A stretch of DNA of 64,000 nt from Candidatus Thorarchaeota archaeon AB_25. Lineage in GTDB: Archaea; Asgardarchaeota; Thorarchaeia; Thorarchaeales; Thorarchaeaceae. The notes under the pieces are model-generated. The model saw only the letters and a list, made by a program, of their open reading frames with translations. It searched no databases and was not told the origin of the DNA. Shown one piece after another: positions 34,395 to 43,707 of the stretch; position 1 is the first letter of the stretch, and each line of letters opens with the position of its first letter. The position numbers were made by a program, and so were the translations under genes. The stretch is from NCBI GenBank assembly GCA_001940705.1, contig MEHG01000002.1, forward strand, positions 1 through 64,000, written 5' to 3'.

Positions 34395-35450
34395 TTGTCA
34401 CCAAAGAAGGAAGCAGATGCAGAAAAAGACAACGATGAAATTGACTACGAGGAATTTGAAGGTAATGAACAGGAAACCCTGAATGAGGTTGGAGGCGACG
34501 ACTCCAGTGTTTCTGGTATTGAAGTCACGGATCTTCCCGGCGTAGGTCCAGCTATTGGAAAACGATTAGCCGAATCTGGCTACAAGAGTGTTGAAGCAAT
34601 CGCTGTTGCTTCACCCGGTGAACTTGCTGCGGCAGGATCAATCGGTGAAACCACAGCTACTAAGATTATCAAGGCAGCTCGTGAGATGCTTGATATCGGT
34701 TTTGAAACTGCAGATCTTCTTCTAGAACGGCGAAAGATTGCTGGTCGAATCTCAACAGGTTCAAAGGCACTGGATGAAATGTTTGGAGGAGGACTTGAAA
34801 CTCAAGCCATTACTGAGATGTATGGGTCTTTCAGATCTGGAAAAACCCAGATGGCGCATCAATTATCTGTAATGGTACAACGACCTCCTGGAGAAGGAGG
34901 ATTGAGTGCGAAGGCAATCTATGTTGATACTGAAGGAACATTTCGACCAGAGCGCTTAGTTGATATGGCAGAAGCCTACGGAATGGATACTGCCAAAGTC
35001 TTGAAGAATGTCGTATGGGCTCGAGCCTATAATTCAGACCATCAAATATTGCTATGCGACCAAGCTATGGAGATGGCGACTGAGCATAATGCCAAATTAC
35101 TGGTTGTGGACTCAGTCACAAGCCACTTCAGAGCTGAATATACTGGTAGAGGCACTCTTGCAGCAAGACAACAAAAACTAAACAAACACTTGCATCATCT
35201 ACAGCGAGGCGCAGAGATCAACAACCTGGCAGTCTATATCACAAATCAGGTGATGTCTCGACCCGATGCTTTCTTTGGAGACCCAACAGCTCCTGTGGGT
35301 GGTCACGTATTGGCACATGTACCACAGACTCGTTGTTATCTCAGGAAATCAAAAGGTGAGCGAAGAATCTGTCGTCTTGTGGACTCACCTAATCTCCCTG
35401 AAGGTGAAGCCGTCTTCACCGTTGTGAAAGATGGTATTCGTGATGTCTAA
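34395..35450 (+). CDS. radA: DNA repair and recombination protein RadA
   Basis: A 351-residue RecA-family recombinase. The acidic N-terminus leads to a helix-hairpin-helix domain ([12 protein letters not shown] near residue 47), the Walker [10 protein letters not shown] (about 143-151), Walker B LLVVDSV, and DNA-binding loops around 265-300. It forms filaments on single-stranded DNA for strand exchange. The start is a TTG with GGGAGGT eight bases upstream (34381-34387). Its helix-hairpin-helix unit resembles those fused to topoisomerase VI A in this window. Confidence 0.96.
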   Translation: MSPKKEADAEKDNDEIDYEEFEGNEQETLNEVGGDDSSVSGIEVTDLPGVGPAIGKRLAESGYKSVEAIAVASPGELAAAGSIGETTATKIIKAAREMLDIGFETADLLLERRKIAGRISTGSKALDEMFGGGLETQAITEMYGSFRSGKTQMAHQLSVMVQRPPGEGGLSAKAIYVDTEGTFRPERLVDMAEAYGMDTAKVLKNVVWARAYNSDHQILLCDQAMEMATEHNAKLLVVDSVTSHFRAEYTGRGTLAARQQKLNKHLHHLQRGAEINNLAVYITNQVMSRPDAFFGDPTAPVGGHVLAHVPQTRCYLRKSKGERRICRLVDSPNLPEGEAVFTVVKDGIRDV

Positions 35451-35462
35451 GTACTAGAGGTA

Positions 35463-35490
35463 GATGGTCTCCAAGGGACCATCACTTCTC
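35463..35490. terminator. Terminator between radA and the convergent flavoprotein gene
   Basis: GATGGTC (35463-35469) pairs with GACCATC (35477-35483), followed by a pyrimidine-rich tract. It lies in the 42 bases between convergent stops. Confidence 0.55.
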
Positions 35491-35492
35491 TT

Positions 35493-36845
35493 CTATTCAA
35501 AATTAGCTGATTCGATTATTCCTAAGACTGTCTCTTCCCAGTCCTCGAGTTTGTCTGGGCTGTCTGGATAATTGATATAGGCTTTATTCATCTTCTTCAT
35601 TAAGCCAGCAGCTTTTTGCAATTTCATTAGGAGTGATATCTTACCTGCCCCTCTCTTCACTCTCTTTAGTTTATCTGCCATACTAAGAGAGATTCCATCA
35701 CCAGCGTTTGCAGCCATTAGATCTTTTGCCTCGAGGAGTCTTCTTTCAAAGCCAAAGTCCATATCCTCATCGGAAACACCTTGGAGAAGTCTTCGGAAGA
35801 TTTCGAGTGATGCCAGTCTCCTACCAAAATTGGGAAGATACCGAGTGTTGTACGACCATAGACCCGTCGCAGAGAGGTCTCTCCTTGCTATTGCTCCTCG
35901 TACAACCTCGCCAAGGATTATTCCAGCTCTCATACCAGCTCCAATTCCTCCACCATGGATTGGATTAACCTGAAGGGCTGCATCTCCAACAAAAGCGACT
36001 CCATGTCCCACCATACTCTTGAGAGGTCTCCGAACTGGGACTGCACCCCCCTTTCCATCAATCAACTCTGTCCCAAAGAGAAGTGGATATTTCTTCTTGA
36101 ATTTTATGAAGTGTGATTTAGGTGACCCTCGACCTTTGCCTCCGGTTATCCCAACGCCTGCATTGATTTCTTGGACTCCCTTTGGGAAAATCCATGCGTA
36201 TCCTTGAGGCGCAATCTCTCCTCCAAGAAAGACACGAGCGACTTCTGGTTCAGCTAATGGCATCTTTAGAGTGAGTATCTCCCTATAACAGAGGGCAATG
36301 TCTCTTTTGTCGATGTCATTCTCAATCAAAGAACTTTCTAGTTTGTTTCTGATTACTGCAGCAAAACCGCTAGCATCAACAACAATCTTGCTCTTAACAA
36401 TGACCTCCTGCCCAGATGAGAGGTCCTTGTACTCAACACCTGTTACCTGCTCTCCTATCACCATAGGCATGCCAACATGGATGTTTGGAAGGAATTTGGC
36501 GCCAGCATCAATCGCTTCTTGTAAGAGCCGCTGTCCCCACGATAGTCTGTTCACAGTCCAGCCATCAAACTCTGACCATCCTCGGACCCGCAACTCGTTC
36601 TTCATATTTGGTGGATAAACATCGGCACCTGCAATTACAGAGGATATTTCATCATCCGCCGGATATTCGATTCCCGTTGCCTCAAAGTGTGATTTACTGA
36701 CTTCATCTCCACATACTTTCTGTCCGACTTCTTTCTTTGGTTTTCTGTCCAAAAGGAGTGTCTTCAATCCAAGTTCAGCACATCTTCTTGCAGTAACGCA
36801 TCCAGCGGATCCAGCTCCAACAATTACAACGTCAGGTCTCTTCAA
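35493..36845 (-). CDS. Geranylgeranyl reductase family FAD-dependent oxidoreductase
   Basis: A 450-residue flavoprotein. GAGSAGCVTARR (residues 10-21) binds the FAD ADP part, KVCGDEVS is the Cys-containing loop typical of the family, and GDAALQVNPIHGGGIGAGM is the second FAD motif. Members saturate the isoprenoid chains of archaeal lipids or of prenyl precursors. The last 100 residues are helical. The exact lipid substrate is not visible. Confidence 0.88.
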   Translation of the reverse strand: MKRPDVVIVGAGSAGCVTARRCAELGLKTLLLDRKPKKEVGQKVCGDEVSKSHFEATGIEYPADDEISSVIAGADVYPPNMKNELRVRGWSEFDGWTVNRLSWGQRLLQEAIDAGAKFLPNIHVGMPMVIGEQVTGVEYKDLSSGQEVIVKSKIVVDASGFAAVIRNKLESSLIENDIDKRDIALCYREILTLKMPLAEPEVARVFLGGEIAPQGYAWIFPKGVQEINAGVGITGGKGRGSPKSHFIKFKKKYPLLFGTELIDGKGGAVPVRRPLKSMVGHGVAFVGDAALQVNPIHGGGIGAGMRAGIILGEVVRGAIARRDLSATGLWSYNTRYLPNFGRRLASLEIFRRLLQGVSDEDMDFGFERRLLEAKDLMAANAGDGISLSMADKLKRVKRGAGKISLLMKLQKAAGLMKKMNKAYINYPDSPDKLEDWEETVLGIIESANFE

Positions 36846-37015
36846 GGTCTATCGACATCATAGAGGCGCTCTGTAATTTAAATGCCTGCATGATTGCCAA
36901 GTTCAACCTCGCGTTTCTTGCTAGGTAGAATGGTTATCTGCAACCATCCATGGATCGAAAAAATAAATTTCTCGCAGAGCTAAGTCGTTGTTGAATTGCA
37001 GCAGGATGACGAATC

Positions 37016-37552
37016 CTAAACATGCCGTCTCTCTATCATCACGATTGATATAACAATGACTCCTGCTATAATGAGAAGTAACGGTGGAGCGTAATTTAGG
37101 AATATCCCAAAGTACTGGACAATTCTTGATGGGTCTAGTGCAATTATGGTGAGGTGTCCCCAAACTAGGAGAAATCCATAGATTGCGAAAATTGGATAGA
37201 GAATTGGACCACCAGTAATAACAAGTAGGAGAATGATAACTGCAAGACGATTCTTTGTGGGGTCAAAAAGAGGTATTGTTATTGTCTCCTCGTCGCCAAC
37301 ATCGAAGTAGTACAGGATGAGAATGGTTGGGGTCCTCATTTTTATGAATTCTAAAATCTGAACGCCTTGCTGTACTGCTAGAAGGACGAAGGTGTGGACT
37401 AGCATATACCCTAAGACCAATATATTAAGGAAAGGTAATGTTGGTGAAAAGAGTTGAAGGCTCTCAATTATTCCAACAAGCACTGAGAAATTGACCAATA
37501 GCAGAAATAGATGTCCAATTGCACCTCTCAAATACTGAGTTTTAGAAACCAT
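37016..37552 (-). CDS. Membrane protein of unknown function
   Basis: A 178-residue protein with five hydrophobic helices. The central loop (about residues 65-100) is charged. Its stop to start distance from the upstream GTPase gene is 23 bases, so it is probably cotranscribed with it. No family recognised. Confidence 0.6.
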   Translation of the reverse strand: MVSKTQYLRGAIGHLFLLLVNFSVLVGIIESLQLFSPTLPFLNILVLGYMLVHTFVLLAVQQGVQILEFIKMRTPTILILYYFDVGDEETITIPLFDPTKNRLAVIILLLVITGGPILYPIFAIYGFLLVWGHLTIIALDPSRIVQYFGIFLNYAPPLLLIIAGVIVISIVMIERRHV

Positions 37553-37575
37553 CCATATCCTTCCTAGTAGTCCTC

Positions 37576-38175
37576 TCAGACGCCTAGCTTGAATGGTTTT
37601 GGTGGTTGGGTCCCTGAAAGCGAATCGAGCGAACCCAATTCCGCTTGTTTAGCAATCGCTCGTTGGACCAAATCCGTGAAGAGAGTATCTACGTTCTCAC
37701 CAGTCTTGGCTGAGGTTTCGTAGTGAAGGACATCTAACCACTGATTGACCATATTGCCGGCTTCTGGTGGGACAAGTCTGTCCTCGCGGTCTATTTTGTT
37801 TGCTACAACCGCAACGACAGCATTTGGACACACAGTGATAAACTTGGTGAACCATTCACCAATGTCTAGAAAGGTCTGAGGTCGAGTCACATCATATACT
37901 ATTATGGCCATTGTAGCCCCGGCCATATATCTACGTCTTAATTCGTTGTAGGTCGGTTGACCTGCCAGATCCCATAGAACTACTCGAGCTGTAACAGTAC
38001 TCCCACTTGGTAGGACAGTGTCTACAGTCTTCAAGGCAAAGGTTGTGCCAATAGTGGCTATGTATCTCTCACTGAAGCTACCCTCTGTGTATCTCTTAAT
38101 GCAACTGGTTTTTCCCACTGCCCCGTTACCAAGGGCTACCAGTTTGAACATGTGTGATACATCAGAAGTTGACAT
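37576..38175 (-). CDS. Rab/Ras-like small GTPase, copy 1
   Basis: A 199-residue GTPase. P-loop GNGAVGKT (16-23), switch I Thr in ATIGTTF, switch II WDLAGQ, NKID for guanine and ETSAKTG. The switch II carries Ala-Gly-Gln, so the catalytic Gln of Ras (Q61) is kept. No C-terminal Cys for prenylation. Asgard archaea carry many such eukaryotic-type GTPases. It shares the TIGTTFA switch I and YNELRRRYM segment with the copy at 39501, where the matching segment is YRELRRQFM. Followed by a membrane protein gene in the same unit. Confidence 0.93.
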   Translation of the reverse strand: MSTSDVSHMFKLVALGNGAVGKTSCIKRYTEGSFSERYIATIGTTFALKTVDTVLPSGSTVTARVVLWDLAGQPTYNELRRRYMAGATMAIIVYDVTRPQTFLDIGEWFTKFITVCPNAVVAVVANKIDREDRLVPPEAGNMVNQWLDVLHYETSAKTGENVDTLFTDLVQRAIAKQAELGSLDSLSGTQPPKPFKLGV

Positions 38176-38364
38176 TGTTCTCAGTCCTAAGTTTCACTAC
38201 CAAGTATATCTGCTTAGGTTTGGTTAATAATAGTTCTGAGTATATCATCGTAGTATTGAACCGTTTACGTAAAATGACACAACAGTGTTATGGGTTCATC
38301 ATAGTAAGGATTATACTGGAGATTTTCCATATTCGGATGAATTTCCAGACACAGGTGACACATC

Positions 38365-39066
38365 ATGGCAGAGCAATTCCTTGGCCGATTGACGAAGATC
38401 GAAGATAGCATCAACCAACTAGGTGAAACTCTCAAACGAATGATTACAATACTGGGCACAGTCACTGAGATAAAATCTGAGGTACGTGTCGCTAAGGACG
38501 AAATCATAGCTGCTCTAGAAAAACAAGCCCAAGCTGCTCCAGCTGCTGACAATCAAGAAGCCCTGGCTTCAATGGTGGTTCAGGAAGTAGGGGCGATCCG
38601 GGTTTTTGTACAAGAATCCATGGAGAAACTGCGTAACGAAATGCTTGAGATTATCAAGGAAATGCCAGCTCCAGTAGTTCCTGCTGCTCCAGCTCCTGCC
38701 CCTGTTGCGCCTGCACCTCCTCCAACACCTGCACCAGCTCCTACACCTGCCCCTGCACCAGCTCCTACACCTTCAGTAGCTCCATCATCAGTTCCAGCAG
38801 ATCGAGCAATGCAGATTGCAGATCATCTTGATTCAATCATCAAGTCTTTGAAGATGGGCTGCAAAGCTGGAGCTGTCTTGGATTCGATGGCTGAGGCAAA
38901 AGACGCCATTACAAAAATAGTGCCTAGTGATCCAATCATGGTCCATATTGATCGATGGGCTGGTGTTGTGGGTGGATATCAGAAACGCAAAGAGCTCCAG
39001 GCACGAGACATTCTGAAACTAAAGAAAGAGATCAAAGCCGAGATCCCAAAATACAGACCTGCTTAG
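38365..39066 (+). CDS. Coiled-coil, Pro/Ala-linker and helical domain protein of unknown function
   Basis: A 233-residue protein. The N-terminal 100 residues form helical coiled-coil segments. A Pro/Ala/Thr linker (about 102-142) made of repeated APAPTP-like units follows. The C-terminal domain (about 145-233) is helical with a Lys-rich end. It sits between two GTPase genes on the other strand and ends with a four-base overlap of the CBS gene. It could be a GTPase partner or scaffold; that is inference. SD GGTGAC lies just upstream. Confidence 0.65.
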   Translation: MAEQFLGRLTKIEDSINQLGETLKRMITILGTVTEIKSEVRVAKDEIIAALEKQAQAAPAADNQEALASMVVQEVGAIRVFVQESMEKLRNEMLEIIKEMPAPVVPAAPAPAPVAPAPPPTPAPAPTPAPAPAPTPSVAPSSVPADRAMQIADHLDSIIKSLKMGCKAGAVLDSMAEAKDAITKIVPSDPIMVHIDRWAGVVGGYQKRKELQARDILKLKKEIKAEIPKYRPA

Positions 39067-39485
39067 TCCTCACCTAGTGGTGCACCATCAGCAATGAGCT
39101 TCATTGTTGCCAATACTCTGATTATATCTGTAGCAGCCACTAGTCCAATGATATCATTCCCTTCGATGACTGGTATGTGATGTTTTCCTGTCTGATTCAT
39201 TAGAGCAATTGCCTGTCCAATGTCCGCTTCTGGGCCAATTGTCACAACAGGTGTGGTCATGATATCTTCTACACGAAGAGATTGAAAGGACTCCTCAGAG
39301 AGAAGCTGAGCACCAATGACCTCACGACGAGTAATCATCCCTGCAAGAACATCTGCCTTTGTAATAAGAAGACTCCCAATATCTTCAGCCGCCATCAATT
39401 TAGCGGCATCTACAACTAGAGTGTCTTCTTCAGCTGTCATAATCAATGCAGTCATGAAATCCCGTACTTTCATGTTCCCGTCCAC
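39063..39485 (-). CDS. Two-CBS-domain protein
   Basis: A 140-residue protein made of two CBS modules. MKVRDFMT and VEDIMTTPVVTI begin each half, and the pattern ending TRREVIG and ATDIIR closes them. Such proteins bind adenine nucleotides and regulate partners. Its start is 16 bases after the stop of the small GTPase gene at 39501, so the two are probably one transcript. Confidence 0.9.
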   Translation of the reverse strand: MDGNMKVRDFMTALIMTAEEDTLVVDAAKLMAAEDIGSLLITKADVLAGMITRREVIGAQLLSEESFQSLRVEDIMTTPVVTIGPEADIGQAIALMNQTGKHHIPVIEGNDIIGLVAATDIIRVLATMKLIADGAPLGED

Positions 39486-39500
39486 CTCACCTGGAAGAAA

Positions 39501-40097
39501 TCACATCAGAGGACCTTTGCTCTCCGAAAGTGCCTTTTCCAGAACAACCTCCGCAACGCGTGTAAACACATTGTTGACAGCATCGCCGGTCTTTGCCGAA
39601 GTTTCAAAATACTCTGCTTGGAACCAATCCTGCAGCATCATTCCGGGCTCATTAGGGACCATTCTCATGTCTGAAAGATCCACCTTGTTGGCACTAATAA
39701 TGACAGGTGAATCTGGACAGACTTCTTTGAATGATTCAAACCAATTGTTCATCGCCATGAATGTTTCAGGACGAGTAACATCGTATACAATAATAGCCCC
39801 TGAGGCACCTTTCATGAACTGTCTGCGAAGCTCTCTGTAGGTCGATTGACCTCCCATATCCCATACATTCAAACGAACTTTACGAACGTTGCCATCACTA
39901 TCGGTCACATCAATGTCCTTAGTGGCAAAGGTCGTTCCAATGGTCTGTTTGTATTCCTCATCAAAGACGTTCTCAGTGTATCTCCTCACAAGCGACGTCT
40001 TTCCTACAGCTGCCTCACCTAGTAAAACCACTCGAAACTTGTATCCTTCGAACCCATCGTCAGATGTGGCATCTGAAGTATCATCTCTCTGAGTCAT
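39501..40097 (-). CDS. Rab/Ras-like small GTPase, copy 2
   Basis: A 198-residue GTPase with P-loop GEAAVGKT (27-34), switch I QTIGTTFATK, switch II WDMGGQ, NKVD and ETSAKTG. It keeps the Gln of Ras Q61 after Gly-Gly. An acidic 20-residue N-terminal tail precedes the fold. It has no C-terminal Cys. It is clearly paralogous to the copy at 37576, about 1.3 kb away. A TATA box lies at 40154-40165. Confidence 0.93.
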   Translation of the reverse strand: MTQRDDTSDATSDDGFEGYKFRVVLLGEAAVGKTSLVRRYTENVFDEEYKQTIGTTFATKDIDVTDSDGNVRKVRLNVWDMGGQSTYRELRRQFMKGASGAIIVYDVTRPETFMAMNNWFESFKEVCPDSPVIISANKVDLSDMRMVPNEPGMMLQDWFQAEYFETSAKTGDAVNNVFTRVAEVVLEKALSESKGPLM

Positions 40098-40153
40098 GCA
40101 GAAGCACCCTAGGATATCGCTTACCGGATGTACTCTGACACTTCACAGGTCTT

Positions 40154-40165
40154 GCTATATATCTT
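40154..40165 (-). promoter_or_regulatory. TATA box for the GTPase-CBS transcript
   Basis: AAGATATATAGC on the minus strand, about 57 bases before the ATG at 40097. The leader would be roughly 30 bases. Confidence 0.45.
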
Positions 40166-40198
40166 TTCTGCGGAGATTCTCAAGGTGTCAGATTGACA

Positions 40199-41878
40199 TT
40201 ACTTAAGCCAATCCATGTTCCTGGGAATGAAAATCTCGAAAGCTACCAAAGGATAACCAATACCGAAATTCGAGAGTATCTTAGGAGAGACCTCACCAAA
40301 CGTCCCCCATTTGTTACCATCAACTATGATACTTGCAGACCTGCCCTCTATGTAATCTAAGTTCTTCTCTGACTCGAAAGTAAAGCGCTCTTCAAGTCCA
40401 AGGTTTCGTAACAGGAATCCAATCTCTGACATGAGTTTAGTGATGTTAACTTTGACATCGGTTTCCAGACCACAAATAGAGGGAACCTGGTCAACACGTG
40501 TTTCTTTGGACTCATCAGGAATTACCACGTCTCCGACCTCGAAGATCTTCTGTGGATAGTCTGCATGCTGATTCTGTGAGGTGAAATCAAGAAGAATCGG
40601 CAAAAGCGAATTTCTGAGTACAGAGTAGTTTCGACTCTTTGGATTCTCAGTGGTCATCACAGGTCGGTCTCGAAGCACTTTGTCATTAAGTAAATCAGGA
40701 GATGTCATTATGTAGCTCATGACTTCGTGATAGCCCAAACCCACCATGAGGTCTCTTACCTTGTTCTTGATTCTGGTCACTGGATTGATCTTCCCCGTGG
40801 TCATTGTCTGTGGCATTGCTGGTTCCAGATTATCAAATCCATATCCAATGGCAATGTCCTCCATGATGTCAACAGGATGAAGAATGTCCATCCGGAACTT
40901 GGGAATAAGGACTTGTATCTGCTTTGTCTTCACGACCTTTGCTCCATAGCCTATTCTCCCCAGAGCTTGGATTATCTCGTCCTCTGTCAAATCAAGTCCA
41001 ATTAACGCAATGATGTCCTCGATTTTGAGTGTCATCTTTTCAGGATTGAAATCTGGAGTCTCATCTGTAGAACCATCCGGGTAGACCACAGTCATCGACT
41101 CAATCTTTCCTCCCCTTTCTGCAAGAGATGCTGTTATGATGTTTAGGGCTTGATGGACTGTGGGAAGATGGGTCCCTGTAACCTCTACAAAGAGGTTCTT
41201 GGTTTCTGTGGTCATGCGACCAAGGCTGTTGCTATTGATGATTGGTGGAAGACTCAATACCTGATTGCTTGAGTCGTAAAGCAGTGGCCATTTCTTGTGC
41301 CTCTTAATGATTGGTCCAAATTCGACTCCCTTTTCGTGATCAGTCAAAATTGTTGGGCCATCCATCTCGACCTCAAAACCTAATGGTACGAACTTGATTT
41401 TCTCAGGAGTCTGGGGTCCATAGATAATTGGGAACTTAAGGTCATCATAGACGTAGAGACCTATGCTAGCCTTGCTTCTGTTCCTTCCATGTGTTGATGT
41501 AAGTGCATCCTGCAGGTGCATATACTCCTTGATCAACTCATCATCCGCTGGGATGCCTTTGATGATTGAACAACAAATGAATGGTCTGATTTTGCTAAGA
41601 CCTGGTTTTACGATGATCTGTTTTCCAGACTTTTTCACAGTATAGTTCTTCAATCCAGAGTCAAGACCTATAAATGACCTGACAGCTCGTGCTATCCCCT
41701 CGGTGGACAACATATCTTGACGGTCTGGATTCACCTCTATCTCGATGATGTTCCCCTCAATCTTCTCAACCTCTGCTTTTATCAGAAAGAGCATGTCCTC
41801 TAGTTGCTCAAGGGTCAGTTTCTTTCCAATCAGAGAAAGAAGGTCATCGATTCTACATTCTACGATCATAGCTTTCAC
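40199..41878 (-). CDS. pheT: Phenylalanyl-tRNA synthetase beta subunit
   Basis: A 559-residue archaeal-type beta subunit. It has the B3/B4 editing-type module in its first half (RAVRSFIGL, GLYVYDD, PLLYDS), the B5 domain around MTLKIEDIIALIGLDLT, and a catalytic-like class II fold in the last 200 residues (YHEVMSYIMT, NPKSRNYSVLRNSLLP). The bacterial N-terminal tRNA-binding (EMAP-like) and C-terminal anticodon-binding domains are lacking, as usual in archaea. Its start overlaps the pheS stop by four bases. Confidence 0.96.
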   Translation of the reverse strand: MKAMIVECRIDDLLSLIGKKLTLEQLEDMLFLIKAEVEKIEGNIIEIEVNPDRQDMLSTEGIARAVRSFIGLDSGLKNYTVKKSGKQIIVKPGLSKIRPFICCSIIKGIPADDELIKEYMHLQDALTSTHGRNRSKASIGLYVYDDLKFPIIYGPQTPEKIKFVPLGFEVEMDGPTILTDHEKGVEFGPIIKRHKKWPLLYDSSNQVLSLPPIINSNSLGRMTTETKNLFVEVTGTHLPTVHQALNIITASLAERGGKIESMTVVYPDGSTDETPDFNPEKMTLKIEDIIALIGLDLTEDEIIQALGRIGYGAKVVKTKQIQVLIPKFRMDILHPVDIMEDIAIGYGFDNLEPAMPQTMTTGKINPVTRIKNKVRDLMVGLGYHEVMSYIMTSPDLLNDKVLRDRPVMTTENPKSRNYSVLRNSLLPILLDFTSQNQHADYPQKIFEVGDVVIPDESKETRVDQVPSICGLETDVKVNITKLMSEIGFLLRNLGLEERFTFESEKNLDYIEGRSASIIVDGNKWGTFGEVSPKILSNFGIGYPLVAFEIFIPRNMDWLK

Positions 41879-43386
41879 CTACTCACGAAATGGCTCCTCC
41901 TAAGCCAATTCAGATCTCGCGAGAAGAGATCTCTGATGTCATTGATACCCATTGCTGCCATGTAGAGCCTTCCAGATCCAATCCCCCAAGCGAGGACTGG
42001 CTCCTTTATTCCAAGGGGCTGCGTGACCTCTGGTCTGAAGATTCCTGAACCCCCAAGTTCAATCCACCCAAGTTTTTCGTGTTTGCCGAAGGTTTCAACA
42101 CTCGGTTCCGTGAAAGGGAACTGTCCAGGTTTGAACTTGAGTTTCTCAATACCCACTGCCTTGCATATTGATGTGAGGTATCCTAGCAGGTCTCTTAGGC
42201 TCAATCCTTTGTCCATGATGATTCCTTCACACTGATTGAACTCCTGTGCATGTGTTGCACTGAGTGTTTCTGACCTGAAGTTTCGATCAATGATAAACAT
42301 CTTCTGAGGCCCTTCACGATGTTCATAGAGGTACCTCATTGATACTGGAGTTGTGTGTGGACGAAGACAGAGTCTGGTTGCTATCTCTTCACTATATGGC
42401 CAATCCCATCCCTTTGATCCTGTGTCACCACCGTTCTCATGGACTGCCCTCACTGCCTTGAAGTACTTCCTATCCGTAATATGTCCATGATCATAAGGAG
42501 ATGCAACTCGGAATTGATCCTGTACTTCTCTTGAAACATGATCTTGAGGTACGAACAGGGTGTCATGGCCCCAGAACTCCGTTTCTACATAAGGTCCAAA
42601 CCATTCTGTGAAGCCTAAACCCACCATAATCTCTCTGAGCCAGTCATTGAACTCTGCGTATGGATGCTTTTTTCCATAGTTAGCGTATGCTGGTACGATG
42701 CCTACATTGTAAGGTCTGAATGACTCTTCCTTCCAAGCACCACTTGCAAGTATCTCTGGAGTAAGGTCTCCAATGCCCTTCACACCCATAGATACTAGTC
42801 GGTCTATTTCTCCGATCTTAGTTCCAACAATTTCAGCTTCGAACTTCTTTGTGATTATCTCAGAGACCAGTTTCCTTTCAAGAGCTTGGTTCAGAGAATC
42901 GGTATGTGTCGAAGATACTGACTCTTTTCCTGAAAAGAGTTGTGAGAGCACATCCAACACGTCAGATTCAGGTGATTCAACCAGAGAACGTAGCACTGTC
43001 GCTCCATCATCTTTGGATATCTCTAACCATCCATTTTTTCGAGCCCAATTCATGGCGATGCCCTTGGTCTTTGGATTAAGTCCTGAATGAGCAACAGCAT
43101 CATCAAAGAAGGCCTTGCCACCAAGATCCTTCACCCCATTAAAGAGTCGGACCTCGGGAAGTCCAGAATCAACATATTCCAGTCCTTCATCAGTAAGTGA
43201 ATGCGACACAATCTCTCGAGTATGAATCTGTACTAGACTCCTACTTGCCAGTGAGTTGAGAATTGAGATTACTCGTTCTTCACCCTGATTGAGATTATTT
43301 GCAAGCTGTGAAGCTGGAACGCGCTGACCTAGGTTCATTAGTTCTCTGAGTACGGTTCTCTCTCCTTTAGTCAACTGTTCGCTCAT
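41875..43386 (-). CDS. pheS: Phenylalanyl-tRNA synthetase alpha subunit
   Basis: A 503-residue archaeal/eukaryotic-type alpha subunit. The N-terminal 80 residues form a winged-helix region that binds tRNA or DNA-like surfaces in the family. The class II catalytic core has motif 2 in FRSETLSATHAQEF and motif 3 near GIFRPEV and AWGIGSGRLYM. With PheT it forms an alpha2beta2 enzyme that attaches phenylalanine to tRNA-Phe. Operon with pheT. Confidence 0.96.
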   Translation of the reverse strand: MSEQLTKGERTVLRELMNLGQRVPASQLANNLNQGEERVISILNSLASRSLVQIHTREIVSHSLTDEGLEYVDSGLPEVRLFNGVKDLGGKAFFDDAVAHSGLNPKTKGIAMNWARKNGWLEISKDDGATVLRSLVESPESDVLDVLSQLFSGKESVSSTHTDSLNQALERKLVSEIITKKFEAEIVGTKIGEIDRLVSMGVKGIGDLTPEILASGAWKEESFRPYNVGIVPAYANYGKKHPYAEFNDWLREIMVGLGFTEWFGPYVETEFWGHDTLFVPQDHVSREVQDQFRVASPYDHGHITDRKYFKAVRAVHENGGDTGSKGWDWPYSEEIATRLCLRPHTTPVSMRYLYEHREGPQKMFIIDRNFRSETLSATHAQEFNQCEGIIMDKGLSLRDLLGYLTSICKAVGIEKLKFKPGQFPFTEPSVETFGKHEKLGWIELGGSGIFRPEVTQPLGIKEPVLAWGIGSGRLYMAAMGINDIRDLFSRDLNWLRRSHFVSR

Positions 43387-43646
43387 GTGTCAATCAAAAC
43401 TCCTACGTTTAGATTCAATAGGGACAGACACGCCGCATTACTTCTGTTTTGGTACAATGAGTTACCCCCTATGGGGTGAGTGTAAATTGGCGGTTATCCA
43501 TCCGTCCTTCACCTGTTTGAACCTGAAACAACGAGTTCACCTTTTTAATCTGTCGCCAAAAACCTGTTTTTATGGATGAAGAGAGCCAACTTGGGTGGCA
43601 TGTCGCAATGTTAAAATACGCTCACTCGGGATTCTCAGTCGGCAGG

Positions 43647-43654
43647 TATAAACC
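43647..43654 (+). promoter_or_regulatory. TATA box of the release-factor gene, in a gene-free stretch (43387-43707)
   Basis: GTATAAAC lies about 55 bases before the ATG at 43708. The rest of the 320-base region between pheS and the release factor holds a small hairpin (ACCCC 43464-43468 with GGGGT 43473-43477) and no gene that I can support. Confidence 0.5.
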
Positions 43655-43707
43655 GCCTCTGATTTTGATGAAATCAGTAAAACCGTAATAGAATGAAGGT
43701 GAAGAAC

